Part shown: positions 1-5,640 of the stretch, one piece after another
How the letters are laid out: the number at the start of each line of letters is the position of its first letter
How positions within the stretch are numbered: the first letter of the stretch is position 1
Assembly: GCA_023381645.1 (NCBI GenBank)
Contig: JAMCRJ010000052.1
Span: forward strand, 1-5,640
Direction: 5' to 3'
From: Gammaproteobacteria bacterium
GTDB lineage: Bacteria > Pseudomonadota > Gammaproteobacteria > Acidithiobacillales > Acidithiobacillaceae
Length of the DNA: 5,640 bases
Notes under the pieces: generated by a model
The model's database searches: none
What the model saw: the letters and a program-made list of their open reading frames with translations, nothing else
What the model was told of the DNA's origin: nothing
Position numbers and translations under genes: made by a program

Positions 1-416
1 CCATCCCGACACGGCAGATTCATCACATCCCAGCGGAACGGGGTGCCGATGTGGCCGCCCGCGACTATGCTGCGGTTCTTCCGCCCCATGCCTTCGACCT
101 GGTCCTGCTGGGAGTAGGGGAGGACGGCCATACGGCCAGCCTGTTCCCCGGCCACGACTGGGGCATGGCAAAGAACGGCCCCGCCACGATCGCCGTCCAC
201 GACGCCGCCAAGGCGCCACCCCAAAGGGTGAGCCTGAGCGGCTGGCGCTTACAATACACGCGGGAAATGTTTTTTATGGCTGCCGGCGGCGGCAAGCGGT
301 CGGCACTCACGGCCTGGCGGCGGGGGGAGCCCATTCCCGCCGCCACGGTAGGCACGACAGCGGATGTCTGGCTGGACAATGCAGCCTGGCCGGAAATGGT
401 GCCCGGGACCATCTGA
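1..416 (+). CDS. pgl: 6-phosphogluconolactonase, C-terminal part (5' end outside window)
   Basis: Hydrolyses 6-phosphogluconolactone to 6-phosphogluconate in the cytoplasm, the second step of the oxidative pentose phosphate pathway. The reading frame is open from base 3 and ends at TGA 414-416, giving 137 residues; bacterial family members are usually 220-240, so about 60% is present. Seen directly: IHHIPAERGA near the left edge, which fits the family's substrate-binding segment, then FDLVLLGVGEDGHTASLFPG, the signature of this sugar-phosphate isomerase/lactonase fold. Its histidine (codon 129-131) is the expected catalytic residue. FFMAAGGGKRSAL and a closing DVWLDNAAW match the usual C-terminus. 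There is no sign of frameshift or decay. The gene converges on the SPFH gene with 84 bp between stops. In many bacteria pgl follows zwf, but upstream genes are not visible here. The GTG at 51 is internal, because conserved residues precede it. The family assignment is secure. Confidence 0.95.
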   Translation, partial: IPTRQIHHIPAERGADVAARDYAAVLPPHAFDLVLLGVGEDGHTASLFPGHDWGMAKNGPATIAVHDAAKAPPQRVSLSGWRLQYTREMFFMAAGGGKRSALTAWRRGEPIPAATVGTTADVWLDNAAWPEMVPGTI

Positions 417-500
417 CCCCCATGCCCCATGGCAACACCCTTCCTCCCCTTGTCCCTATGCCCCCGCAAATCCTGGTTTCGCACGCACATCAGGCGGTGT
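417..500. other. Convergent intergenic gap without clear terminator
   Basis: This stretch separates the stop codons of two convergent genes. It is C-rich on the plus strand. The only hairpin I can find is TGCC-CCAT-GGCA at about 423-434, with a 4-bp stem, and no T-run follows on either strand. A better dyad, GGTnCCCGGGnACC, lies just before it at 399-411 inside the end of pgl, also without a T-tract. I therefore do not call an intrinsic terminator. Termination may be Rho-dependent or may rely on weak structures. Confidence 0.4.
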
Positions 501-1439
501 TCAGGCTTTCGCTGCCCTATCCTGCCCGCTCGACTGTTTGACCATGGAAAGCGCCGTACCCACCAGTGCACCGATATTGCCCAGATCCGCCGGGATCACC
601 AGACTGGTGCCCGCCTTGGCGAGGTTGCCCCATTTTTCGATATAGTCCTTGGCCAACTGCATCTGTAGGGCCTCGATACCGCCCGGGGCTTGCGCAGCAT
701 CGCCGATGACCCGGATGGCGGCCGCAGTGGCTTCTGCCACCAACTGGATGGCCGCAGCCTCACCCTGAGCACGAAGCACTTCCGCCTGCTTGCGGCCATC
801 AGCGACATTGATGTCCTGCTGCCGTTGTCCCTCGGAGGTGTTGATCTGTTGCTGCCGTTGCCCTTCGGACTTGGCGATCAATGCCCGTTTTTCCCGCTCG
901 GCCGTGATCTGCAGCTCCATGGCGCGGATGATCTCCTGAGGCGGAGTAATGTCCTTGATCTCATAGCGCAGTACCTTGACGCCCCAGTTGATCGCCGCCT
1001 CATCCACCGATGCCGCGACAGCCGTATTCAGCAACTGCCGGGACGAGAGCGCAGCATCGAGATGCAGCTTGCCGATTTCTGAACGCATGGTGGTCTGCGC
1101 CAGCTGTATCACCGATGTAAAGGGATTGCTGGAACCGTAGGCCGCCTTTACCGAATCCGTAATCTGCAGATAGAGCACGCCGTCCACGGTCATCGTGGTA
1201 TTGTCCAGGGAAATACACACCTGCGCCGGCACCTCCATGGGCACCTCGCGCATATCAAAACGGAAAGCGATGCGGTCCAGAAAAGGGATGATGAAATTCA
1301 GCCCCGGCTCCAGCACTGCATGATATTTACCAAGGCGCTCCACCACCCAGGCGCGCTGTTGAGGCACGACCCGAATGGTGGTTCGCAGGATGAAGAAAGC
1401 CGCAACGACAACGATCAGGACGACGATGAGGGAGGACAT
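501..1439 (-). CDS. SPFH/Band 7 (stomatin/QmcA-like) membrane protein
   Basis: A 312-residue membrane-anchored SPFH protein of the QmcA (YbbK)/stomatin type. Such proteins oligomerise in the inner membrane and organise microdomains or act as scaffolds for membrane proteases; the exact client is unknown. Seen directly: one hydrophobic N-terminal anchor (about residues 3-19); a Band 7 domain (about 24-185) with VPQQRAWVVERLGKY, LEPGLNFIIPFLDRI and VLRYEIKDITPP in the order found in QmcA; then an alanine/glutamine/glutamate-rich coiled-coil region (about 175-250) with 11-residue repeats; then a conserved tail DYIEKWGNLAKAGTSLVIP. Length fits the family (about 305). The start is ATG 1437-1439, preceded by AAGGAG at 1445-1450 with 5-nt spacing, inside the coding region of the upstream nfeD-like gene. 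The 25-bp overlap with that gene implies translational coupling. The protein should face the cytoplasm. Family confidence is high; orthology to qmcA itself is likely but not proved. Confidence 0.93.
   Translation of the reverse strand: MSSLIVVLIVVVAAFFILRTTIRVVPQQRAWVVERLGKYHAVLEPGLNFIIPFLDRIAFRFDMREVPMEVPAQVCISLDNTTMTVDGVLYLQITDSVKAAYGSSNPFTSVIQLAQTTMRSEIGKLHLDAALSSRQLLNTAVAASVDEAAINWGVKVLRYEIKDITPPQEIIRAMELQITAEREKRALIAKSEGQRQQQINTSEGQRQQDINVADGRKQAEVLRAQGEAAAIQLVAEATAAAIRVIGDAAQAPGGIEALQMQLAKDYIEKWGNLAKAGTSLVIPADLGNIGALVGTALSMVKQSSGQDRAAKA
808..869 (-). repeat. 33-bp period repeat encoding 11-residue coiled-coil units
   Basis: Two 29-bp segments, 808-836 and 841-869, lie exactly 33 bp apart and differ at 5 positions. 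They encode SEGQRQQQIN (residues 191-200) and SEGQRQQDIN (202-211) of the SPFH protein. Two weaker units follow at the same 11-residue spacing: ADGRKQAEVL (213-222) and AQGEAAAIQL (224-233). Eleven-residue periodicity is typical of the helical stalk of SPFH proteins. Near identity at DNA level in the first two suggests fairly recent internal duplication or conversion. Confidence 0.8.
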
Positions 1440-1876
1440 AGCGGCTCCTTGCCGGAATCTTGCTTGGGTAGCACTCCTAAATGTAGCAGATTATCGGTCT
1501 TGGCGATGATAACGGCGCGGTCCCCCGGATGGGGGGGCGGGCCATCATCGACGACCGCCAGCCACTCGGCACCGCGATAACGCACACTGTATTGCTGATT
1601 GCTGTCCGGTCCGCTGACGACATCCACCCCCTGCCCCAGATCGAAATCACCGAGATCTCCGCTTTTGCCCGCCAGGCGATGCCGCAGCCACACTCCGGCG
1701 GGCAGCAGAACCAGGCAGAATCCGAGAAAAACCCAGTGCAGCACCGCACCCGGCAGGAGCAGCCCGGTGATCGCGGTAAACAGCGCCGCCAGCGCTACCG
1801 CTGCCAGGTAGAACGTGCCCGTAAAAAGCTCCGCCAGCCCGGCGCCAAACGCAATGACGATATAAATGATCAACAT
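1415..1876 (-). CDS. NfeD-family integral membrane protein (YbbJ-like partner of SPFH)
   Basis: A short NfeD-type membrane protein, the habitual partner of SPFH proteins (YbbJ with QmcA in E. coli, about 152 residues). It is thought to bind or stabilise the SPFH oligomer; no enzymatic activity is expected, since the long NfeD protease domain is absent. Seen directly (153-residue numbering): three hydrophobic segments at about 2-18, 22-42 and 45-64, a basic loop WLRHRLAGK, then a soluble domain (about 82-137) with VRYRGAEWLAVVDD and PGDRAVIIAKTDNLLHLGV, matching the C-terminal OB-fold of the family. The tail is Pro/Ser-rich (PLCPPSSSS) and lies in the region overlapping the next gene. Start choice: the frame also opens at GTG 1880-1882, but the purine run AGGGGG (1882-1887) sits 5 nt before ATG 1874-1876 and overlaps the GTG, so the ATG is preferred. 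About 15 bp after glgB, the gene is very probably co-transcribed with it. Confidence 0.9.
   Translation of the reverse strand: MLIIYIVIAFGAGLAELFTGTFYLAAVALAALFTAITGLLLPGAVLHWVFLGFCLVLLPAGVWLRHRLAGKSGDLGDFDLGQGVDVVSGPDSNQQYSVRYRGAEWLAVVDDGPPPHPGDRAVIIAKTDNLLHLGVLPKQDSGKEPLCPPSSSS
1445..1450 (-). promoter_or_regulatory. Internal ribosome binding site for the SPFH gene
   Basis: AAGGAG on the minus strand lies 5 nt before the SPFH ATG and is encoded by the Lys-Glu codons of GKEPL near the C-terminus of the NfeD-like protein. Ribosomes finishing nfeD (stop 1415-1417) pass over this site, so the two proteins are probably made in coupled amounts. Confidence 0.75.
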
Positions 1877-1881
1877 CGTCA

Positions 1882-1887
1882 CCCCCT
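1882..1887 (-). promoter_or_regulatory. Ribosome binding site of the NfeD-like gene
   Basis: AGGGGG on the minus strand follows the glgB TGA by 4 nt and sits 5 nt before ATG 1874-1876. It shares its last base with the alternative GTG 1880-1882, leaving no room for initiation there. It supports the 153-residue product and reinitiation after glgB. Confidence 0.6.
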
Positions 1888-1891
1888 GGGT

Positions 1892-4099
1892 TCAGCCTAC
1901 TCCGGTAAGCTGTAGATAAATCGCGCCCAGGGGCGGCAGGACCAGTTCCAGCGAATGGGACAGACCCATCCACGACTGATCCTGGGCCTGCTGCGGCAGA
2001 TTGCCCACATTGCTGCCGTGATAGGCGCCCGCGTCGCTGTTGAAGATCTCCCGGTACCGACCCGCAGCCGGCACCCCCAGACGATAATTGCGCCGAGGCA
2101 CCGGCGTGAAGTTGAACACCGCCAGCACGAAACCGCCGTCCCGGTCCCAGCGCAGAAAACTCAACACCGACTGATCGGCGTCATGGCAATCCACCCAGGA
2201 GAAGCCCTCGCCCTGAAAATCCTGCGCATACAAGGCCGGAACATCCCGGTAGAGATGGGCCAGATCTCGGCTCAACCGCTGAATGCCCTGATGCCAGTCC
2301 CAATGCAGCAGGTCCCAGTCCAGGGCCTGCCCGCAATCCCACTCCCGTCCCTGGCCGAACTCGTTGCCCATAAAATTCAGTTTCTTGCCGGGATGCGCAA
2401 ACTGGTAGCTGAACAGCAGACGCAGGTTGGCAAAACGCTGCCAGGCATCCCCCGGCATTTTGTCCAGCAGTGAACGCTTGCCATGCACCACTTCGTCATG
2501 GGACAAGGGCAGCACGAAGTTTTCCGAATAAGCGTAAAGCTGGCTGAAGGTCAGGTCGTTCTGGTGAAAGCGCCGGTAGACCGGGTCCTGTTCCAGGTAG
2601 GCCAGGGTATCGTTCATCCAGCCCATATTCCACTTCATGGAAAAACCCAGGCCGCCCACATAGGTGGGGCGGGAGACCATCGGCCAGGACGTGGACTCTT
2701 CGGCAATGGTGAGGATGCCCGGATGACGCTCGTTGAGGATCACATTCATCTCGCGCAGGAAATCGATGGCCTCGAGATTTTCCCGGCCACCATACCGATT
2801 GGGAATCCACTCGCCCTCCTGACGCGAATAATCGCGGTAGAGCAGGGACGCCACCGCATCCACGCGCAACCCGTCGATATGGAAACTGTCCGCCCAGTAG
2901 CAGGCGTTGGCCAGCAGAAAACCACGCACCTCGTTGCGTCCGAAGTTGAAAATATAAGTGCCCCAGTCGCTGTGCTCGCCCTCGCGCGGATCGGCATGTT
3001 CATACAACGGGGTACCATCGAAGCGCGCCAGCCCCCAGTCATCCCGGGGAAAATGCCCCGGCACCCAGTCCAGAAGCACACCGATGCCCGCCTGATGAAA
3101 CTGATCCACAAAGGCGCGGAAGCCGTCGGGCGTGCCGAAGCGGCTGGTGGGTGCAAAATAGCCGCTCACCTGATAGCCCCACGATTCGTCCAAAGGGTGC
3201 TCCATCACCGGCATCAGTTCGATGTGGGTATAACCCATGTCCTTGCAGTAGGGCACCAGACTTTCCGCCAGCGCCGCGTAACTGAGGAAATGGCCCGCCG
3301 CATCACGCTGCCAGGAACCGAGATGCACTTCGTAGATGTTCATGGGGGCGTGCTGCCAGTCCTGACCGGTCCGAGCCGCCATCCAGTCCTGATCCTCCCA
3401 GACATGGTCATTTTCCACCACGCGTGCCGCCGTACTCGGTCTGAGCTCAAAGGCATGGGCGTAGGGGTCGGTCTTGACGAATACCGCCCCGGAATCGCGG
3501 TGACGGATCTCGAATTTGTAGATTTCGCCAGTGGCGAGGTCCGGGATGAACAGTTCCCAGATGCCGCTCTGGCCACGCGCGCGCATGGGGTGGGCGCGGC
3601 CGTCCCAATCATTGAAATCACCGACGACACTGACCCGTCCCGCATTGGGCGCCCATACGGCGAATAACACCCCATCCACTCCCTCGTGATGGCGACGGTG
3701 CGCACCGAGGTGACGATAGGCTTCATAGAGGCGCCCCTCGCCGAAGAGGTACACCTCCACATCCCCCAACACCGGGCCGAAGACATAAGGGTCATGGCGT
3801 TCGTGGAATCCGTGCCGATCCTCCCAGCGCAGGCGGTAAGGCACCGGTATGACCTCGCCCTGATGGGTGAAAATGCCGGCCGGATGGCTCTGTTCCATGA
3901 CCACCCATCCCGCTGGCGTCTGTATCTCCACGCCGAAGGCTCCGGGCAGAAAGGCCCGCTGCACGCTCCGCCCATCAACCGTATGCTGGCCCAGCCAGGC
4001 GAAGGGGTCGTGATGACGAGCCTCACGAATGGCCAAACCGTCTTCACTGTCGCCGGACGGACCGCCCCCCGTACTGCCACGCTTTTGCATTGCCGTCAC
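1892..4099 (-). CDS. glgB: 1,4-alpha-glucan (glycogen) branching enzyme
   Basis: Cleaves alpha-1,4 links in a linear glucan and transfers the chain to a 6-hydroxyl, making the alpha-1,6 branches of glycogen. It is a cytoplasmic GH13 enzyme. With the GTG start at 4097-4099 it has 735 residues (E. coli about 728). In that numbering: an N-terminal beta-sandwich module (about 23-106, [11 protein letters not shown]); a CBM48-like module (about 141-211, [24 protein letters not shown]); and a (beta/alpha)8 catalytic domain with [19 protein letters not shown] (nucleophile Asp414), IAEEST (acid/base Glu467) and [10 protein letters not shown] (Asp535). These three residues keep exactly the spacing of E. 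coli D405/E458/D526. A C-terminal all-beta domain ends near IYLQL. Start choice: AAGGAGGG at 4104-4111 lies 5 nt before the GTG; ATG 4088-4090 is too far from it, and the frame's upstream starts at 4171 and 4153 lack a ribosome site. The gene is divergent from glgC and heads the nfeD-SPFH cluster. It is intact and certain. Confidence 0.97.
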   Translation of the reverse strand: MTAMQKRGSTGGGPSGDSEDGLAIREARHHDPFAWLGQHTVDGRSVQRAFLPGAFGVEIQTPAGWVVMEQSHPAGIFTHQGEVIPVPYRLRWEDRHGFHERHDPYVFGPVLGDVEVYLFGEGRLYEAYRHLGAHRRHHEGVDGVLFAVWAPNAGRVSVVGDFNDWDGRAHPMRARGQSGIWELFIPDLATGEIYKFEIRHRDSGAVFVKTDPYAHAFELRPSTAARVVENDHVWEDQDWMAARTGQDWQHAPMNIYEVHLGSWQRDAAGHFLSYAALAESLVPYCKDMGYTHIELMPVMEHPLDESWGYQVSGYFAPTSRFGTPDGFRAFVDQFHQAGIGVLLDWVPGHFPRDDWGLARFDGTPLYEHADPREGEHSDWGTYIFNFGRNEVRGFLLANACYWADSFHIDGLRVDAVASLLYRDYSRQEGEWIPNRYGGRENLEAIDFLREMNVILNERHPGILTIAEESTSWPMVSRPTYVGGLGFSMKWNMGWMNDTLAYLEQDPVYRRFHQNDLTFSQLYAYSENFVLPLSHDEVVHGKRSLLDKMPGDAWQRFANLRLLFSYQFAHPGKKLNFMGNEFGQGREWDCGQALDWDLLHWDWHQGIQRLSRDLAHLYRDVPALYAQDFQGEGFSWVDCHDADQSVLSFLRWDRDGGFVLAVFNFTPVPRRNYRLGVPAAGRYREIFNSDAGAYHGSNVGNLPQQAQDQSWMGLSHSLELVLPPLGAIYLQLTGVG

Positions 4100-4103
4100 T
4101 GCG

Positions 4104-4111
4104 CCCTCCTT
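4104..4111 (-). promoter_or_regulatory. Ribosome binding site that sets the glgB start
   Basis: On the minus strand the sequence AAGGAGGG is a near-perfect Shine-Dalgarno match. It leaves 5 nt to GTG 4097-4099 but 14 nt to the next in-frame ATG 4088-4090. It therefore argues for a GTG start and a 735-residue protein rather than the 759-residue frame opening at 4171. Confidence 0.8.
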
Positions 4112-4166
4112 CACCCGCCATCCAGAATGGAACCATTCCTGCTTCATCGTCATGCCAACACTTCTG

Positions 4167-4175
4167 AGCATAACA
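4167..4175 (-). promoter_or_regulatory. Candidate extended -10 promoter element for glgB
   Basis: Minus-strand TGTTATGCT reads as an extended -10 (TGnTATGCT, 4 of 6 to TATAAT plus the TG). No -35 box is recognisable at the usual distance; that place (about 4190-4195) is GC-rich and falls in the inverted repeat at 4188-4208. Transcription would begin near 4160, leaving a leader of about 60 nt before the GTG. This is prediction from consensus only. Confidence 0.4.
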
Positions 4176-4187
4176 CATCCGCAAAGC

Positions 4188-4208
4188 GGCGCCGCTCCAC
4201 CCGGCGCC
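4188..4208. repeat. GC-rich inverted repeat in the glgB-glgC control region
   Basis: Arms GGCGCCG (4188-4194) and CGGCGCC (4202-4208) are perfect 7-bp inverted copies separated by CTCCACC. The left arm is also part of a 10-bp self-palindrome, GCGGCGCCGC, at 4186-4195. The element sits just upstream of the candidate glgB -10 and overlaps its expected -35 position, so it could be an operator. In such GC-rich DNA it could also be chance. Confidence 0.4.
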
Positions 4209-4285
4209 CGGCTTGTTCATGCATAGGCCCTTGCCGCCAACGGACAAGTTCAGTACCTTAAAAGCCAGCGCGCCGGCAATCTCAC

Positions 4286-4292
4286 CTATACT
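4286..4292 (+). promoter_or_regulatory. Candidate glgC promoter -10 (CTATACT)
   Basis: CTATACT contains TATACT, 5 of 6 matches to the sigma-70 -10, and also equals the extended -10 preferred by RpoS in E. coli. No -35 similarity is seen 16-18 nt upstream, which is compatible with RpoS-type or activator-dependent promoters. Transcription would start near 4299, giving a leader of about 34 nt before the glgC ATG. Prediction only. Confidence 0.45.
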
Positions 4293-4320
4293 CCAGGTAA
4301 GGTCGTATTCCGTGCCCGAA

Positions 4321-4326
4321 AAGGAG
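4321..4326 (+). promoter_or_regulatory. Ribosome binding site that sets the glgC start
   Basis: AAGGAG lies 6 nt before ATG 4333-4335 but directly abuts the in-frame ATG 4327-4329. The spacing selects 4333 as the start, giving MSEEGSLG as the N-terminus. Confidence 0.8.
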
Positions 4327-4332
4327 ATGGTC

Positions 4333-5640
4333 ATGTCGGAAGAAGGCAGTCTCGGAGTAACCAACTCACCCCGCTTCGTCAGCAACCTGACCAAAAATAC
4401 CTTGGCTCTGGTGCTCGCCGGGGGGCGAGGCAGCCGCCTCGGTCCGCTGACCGACTGGCGCGCCAAGCCCGCCGTTCCCTTCGGCGGCAAGTTCCGCATC
4501 ATCGACTTCTGCCTCTCCAACTGTCTCAACTCCGGGATTCGCCGCATCGGTATCCTCACCCAGTACAAATCTCACAGTCTCATCCGCCATATCCAGCTTG
4601 GCTGGGGTTTTCTCCGCGGCGAGTTCAGCGAGTTCACCGAGATTCTTCCCGCCCAGCAGCGCATGAATACCGGCTGGTACAAGGGCACCGCCGACGCCAT
4701 CTTCCAGAACATCGACATCCTCCGTGCCCACCGCCCGCGTTTTGTGATCATCCTGGCGGGTGATCATATTTATAAGATGGATTATGGACAGATGCTTGCC
4801 GAGCACGTCCAAAACCAGGCCGACATGAGTGTCGCCTGCATCGAGGTGCCGCTGGAAGAAGCCAAGGCCTTCGGCGTGATGTCCGTCAACAGCGAGGATC
4901 GCATCACCGCCTTTACCGAAAAGCCCCAAGATCCGGTCCCCACCCCCGGCAATCCCGATCGCGCCCTGGCGAGCATGGGTATCTACGTATTCAACACCGA
5001 CTTCCTCTATGAACAACTCATTCGCGATTCCGACAGCCCCGATTCCACCCACGACTTCGGCAACGACCTCATCCCTTATATGATATCGCGCTACCGGGTG
5101 ATCGCGCATCGCTTCCGCAATAGCTGCATTGCCAGTTCCGAGGGGGCCAACAGCCGCTGTTACTGGCGGGATGTAGGCACGGTGGATGCCTACTGGGCCG
5201 CCAATATCGACCTCGTACACGTCACGCCCGATCTCGACCTCTATGACAGCCGCTGGCCGGTCTGGACCTATCAGGAACAACTGCCGCCAGCCAAATTCGT
5301 ATTTGACGACGAAGGCCGACGGGGCATGGCGCTGGACAGCATCGTCTCGGGCGGATGCATCATCAGCGGCGCCACCGTCCGCCGCTCCCTGCTCTTCTCC
5401 AACGTGCGGGTCAATGACGGTCATACCCTGATCGAAGACTCGGTCATCCTGCCCAACGTGCGCATGGGCGAAGGCGCCCGCCTGCGCAAGGTGGTAGTGG
5501 ACAAGGGTACGATCATCCCGAACGGACTGGTGGTCGGCGAAGACCCGGCCGAAGACGCCCGCCGTTTCCATCGCACGCCCAACGGGGTAACCCTGATTAC
5601 CCCGGAACTGCTGGGCCAGCAACTGCATTTCGTGAGGTAA
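4333..5640 (+). CDS. glgC: Glucose-1-phosphate adenylyltransferase (ADP-glucose pyrophosphorylase)
   Basis: Makes ADP-glucose and pyrophosphate from ATP and glucose-1-phosphate, the committed and usually allosterically controlled step of bacterial glycogen synthesis, in the cytoplasm. It has 435 residues (E. coli 431), complete to TAA 5638-5640. Seen directly: nucleotidyltransferase domain with LVLAGGRGSRL (27-36), RAKPAV and FGGKFRIIDF (43-59), PAQQRMNTGWYKGTADA (106-122), LAGDHIYK with catalytic Asp144 (E. coli D142), and FTEKP with Lys197 (E. coli K195, glucose-1-phosphate binding). The C-terminal left-handed beta-helix (about 330-400) includes SIVSGGCIISG and EDSVILPNV. Against E. coli, activator-site positions K39, H46, R419 and R423 are here Trp42, Pro49, Pro424 and Gly428, while R40, R52 and R386 are Arg43, Arg55 and Lys391. 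Activation by fructose-1,6-bisphosphate is therefore doubtful. The start follows the AAGGAG spacing; the frame's upstream openings (4213, 4219) lack ribosome sites. Transcribed away from glgB. Certain. Confidence 0.97.
   Translation: MSEEGSLGVTNSPRFVSNLTKNTLALVLAGGRGSRLGPLTDWRAKPAVPFGGKFRIIDFCLSNCLNSGIRRIGILTQYKSHSLIRHIQLGWGFLRGEFSEFTEILPAQQRMNTGWYKGTADAIFQNIDILRAHRPRFVIILAGDHIYKMDYGQMLAEHVQNQADMSVACIEVPLEEAKAFGVMSVNSEDRITAFTEKPQDPVPTPGNPDRALASMGIYVFNTDFLYEQLIRDSDSPDSTHDFGNDLIPYMISRYRVIAHRFRNSCIASSEGANSRCYWRDVGTVDAYWAANIDLVHVTPDLDLYDSRWPVWTYQEQLPPAKFVFDDEGRRGMALDSIVSGGCIISGATVRRSLLFSNVRVNDGHTLIEDSVILPNVRMGEGARLRKVVVDKGTIIPNGLVVGEDPAEDARRFHRTPNGVTLITPELLGQQLHFVR

Noticed and set aside
65..571. 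Minus-strand open frame of 168 codons opposite the end of pgl
   Set aside because: It covers conserved pgl sequence and the SPFH gene end in the wrong frame, with arginine/tryptophan-rich low-information sequence and no recognisable domain.
2483..3667. Long open frame (394 codons) on the plus strand, opposite glgB
   Set aside because: It lies wholly antisense to a highly conserved GH13 gene, resembles no family I recognise, and is explained by GC-rich codon bias opening other frames.
4100..4171. N-terminal extension of GlgB to 759 residues from ATG 4169-4171
   Set aside because: The upstream ATGs lack ribosome sites, the first overlaps the candidate -10 box, and a strong AAGGAGGG lies within the extension 5 nt before GTG 4097-4099.
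4231..4259. Alternative glgC promoter TTGCCG - 17 bp - TACCTT
   Set aside because: The -35 is fair but the -10 matches only 3 of 6 positions; CTATACT at 4286-4292 is the better -10, with a more usual leader length.
4213..4332. N-terminal extension of GlgC from TTG 4213 or ATG 4219
   Set aside because: There is no Shine-Dalgarno before these codons, the added 40 residues have no family counterpart, and AAGGAG at 4321-4326 points to ATG 4333.
4366..5628. Long open frame (420 codons) on the minus strand, opposite glgC
   Set aside because: It mirrors glgC almost completely; its composition (many Val, Gly, Asp, His) is typical of a reverse-complement shadow, and the glgC frame carries all catalytic motifs.

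Overview
The window carries one partial and four complete protein genes of a GC-rich bacterium (roughly 60% G+C by eye). The protein sequences look proteobacterial, most like gamma-type or Acidithiobacillus-type autotrophs. That taxonomic guess comes from the style of GlgC (N-terminal RFVSNLT, then LTDWRAKPAVPFGGK) and from memory, so it is weak. No mobile element, CRISPR array, tRNA or rRNA is visible.

Layout. Positions 1-416 (+) hold the C-terminal 137 residues of 6-phosphogluconolactonase, cut by the window start. An 84-bp gap (417-500) with no convincing terminator separates it from a convergent three-gene minus-strand cluster: glgB (start about 4099, stop 1892), an NfeD-family membrane protein (about 1876-1415) and a QmcA/stomatin-like SPFH protein (1439-501). 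The glgB-nfeD gap is about 15 bp and the nfeD-SPFH pair overlaps by 25 bp, so the three are probably one transcription unit. Positions 4100-4332 form a 233-bp divergent control region with a candidate promoter in each direction and a GC-rich inverted repeat. From 4333 to the last base of the window (5640, +) lies a complete glgC.

How the genes work together. GlgC makes ADP-glucose from glucose-1-phosphate and ATP, and GlgB puts alpha-1,6 branches into the glucan. Together with a glycogen synthase, which is not in the window, they would build glycogen. Pgl acts in the oxidative pentose phosphate branch, so glucose-phosphate storage and oxidation genes sit side by side. The NfeD/SPFH pair is a standard membrane-microdomain partnership; its placement directly behind glgB is the least expected part of the layout.

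I found no clearly novel system. The points most worth a second look are the glgB-nfeD-SPFH linkage, the loss in GlgC of several residues that form the fructose-1,6-bisphosphate activator pocket in E. coli, and the inverted repeat in the divergent control region.
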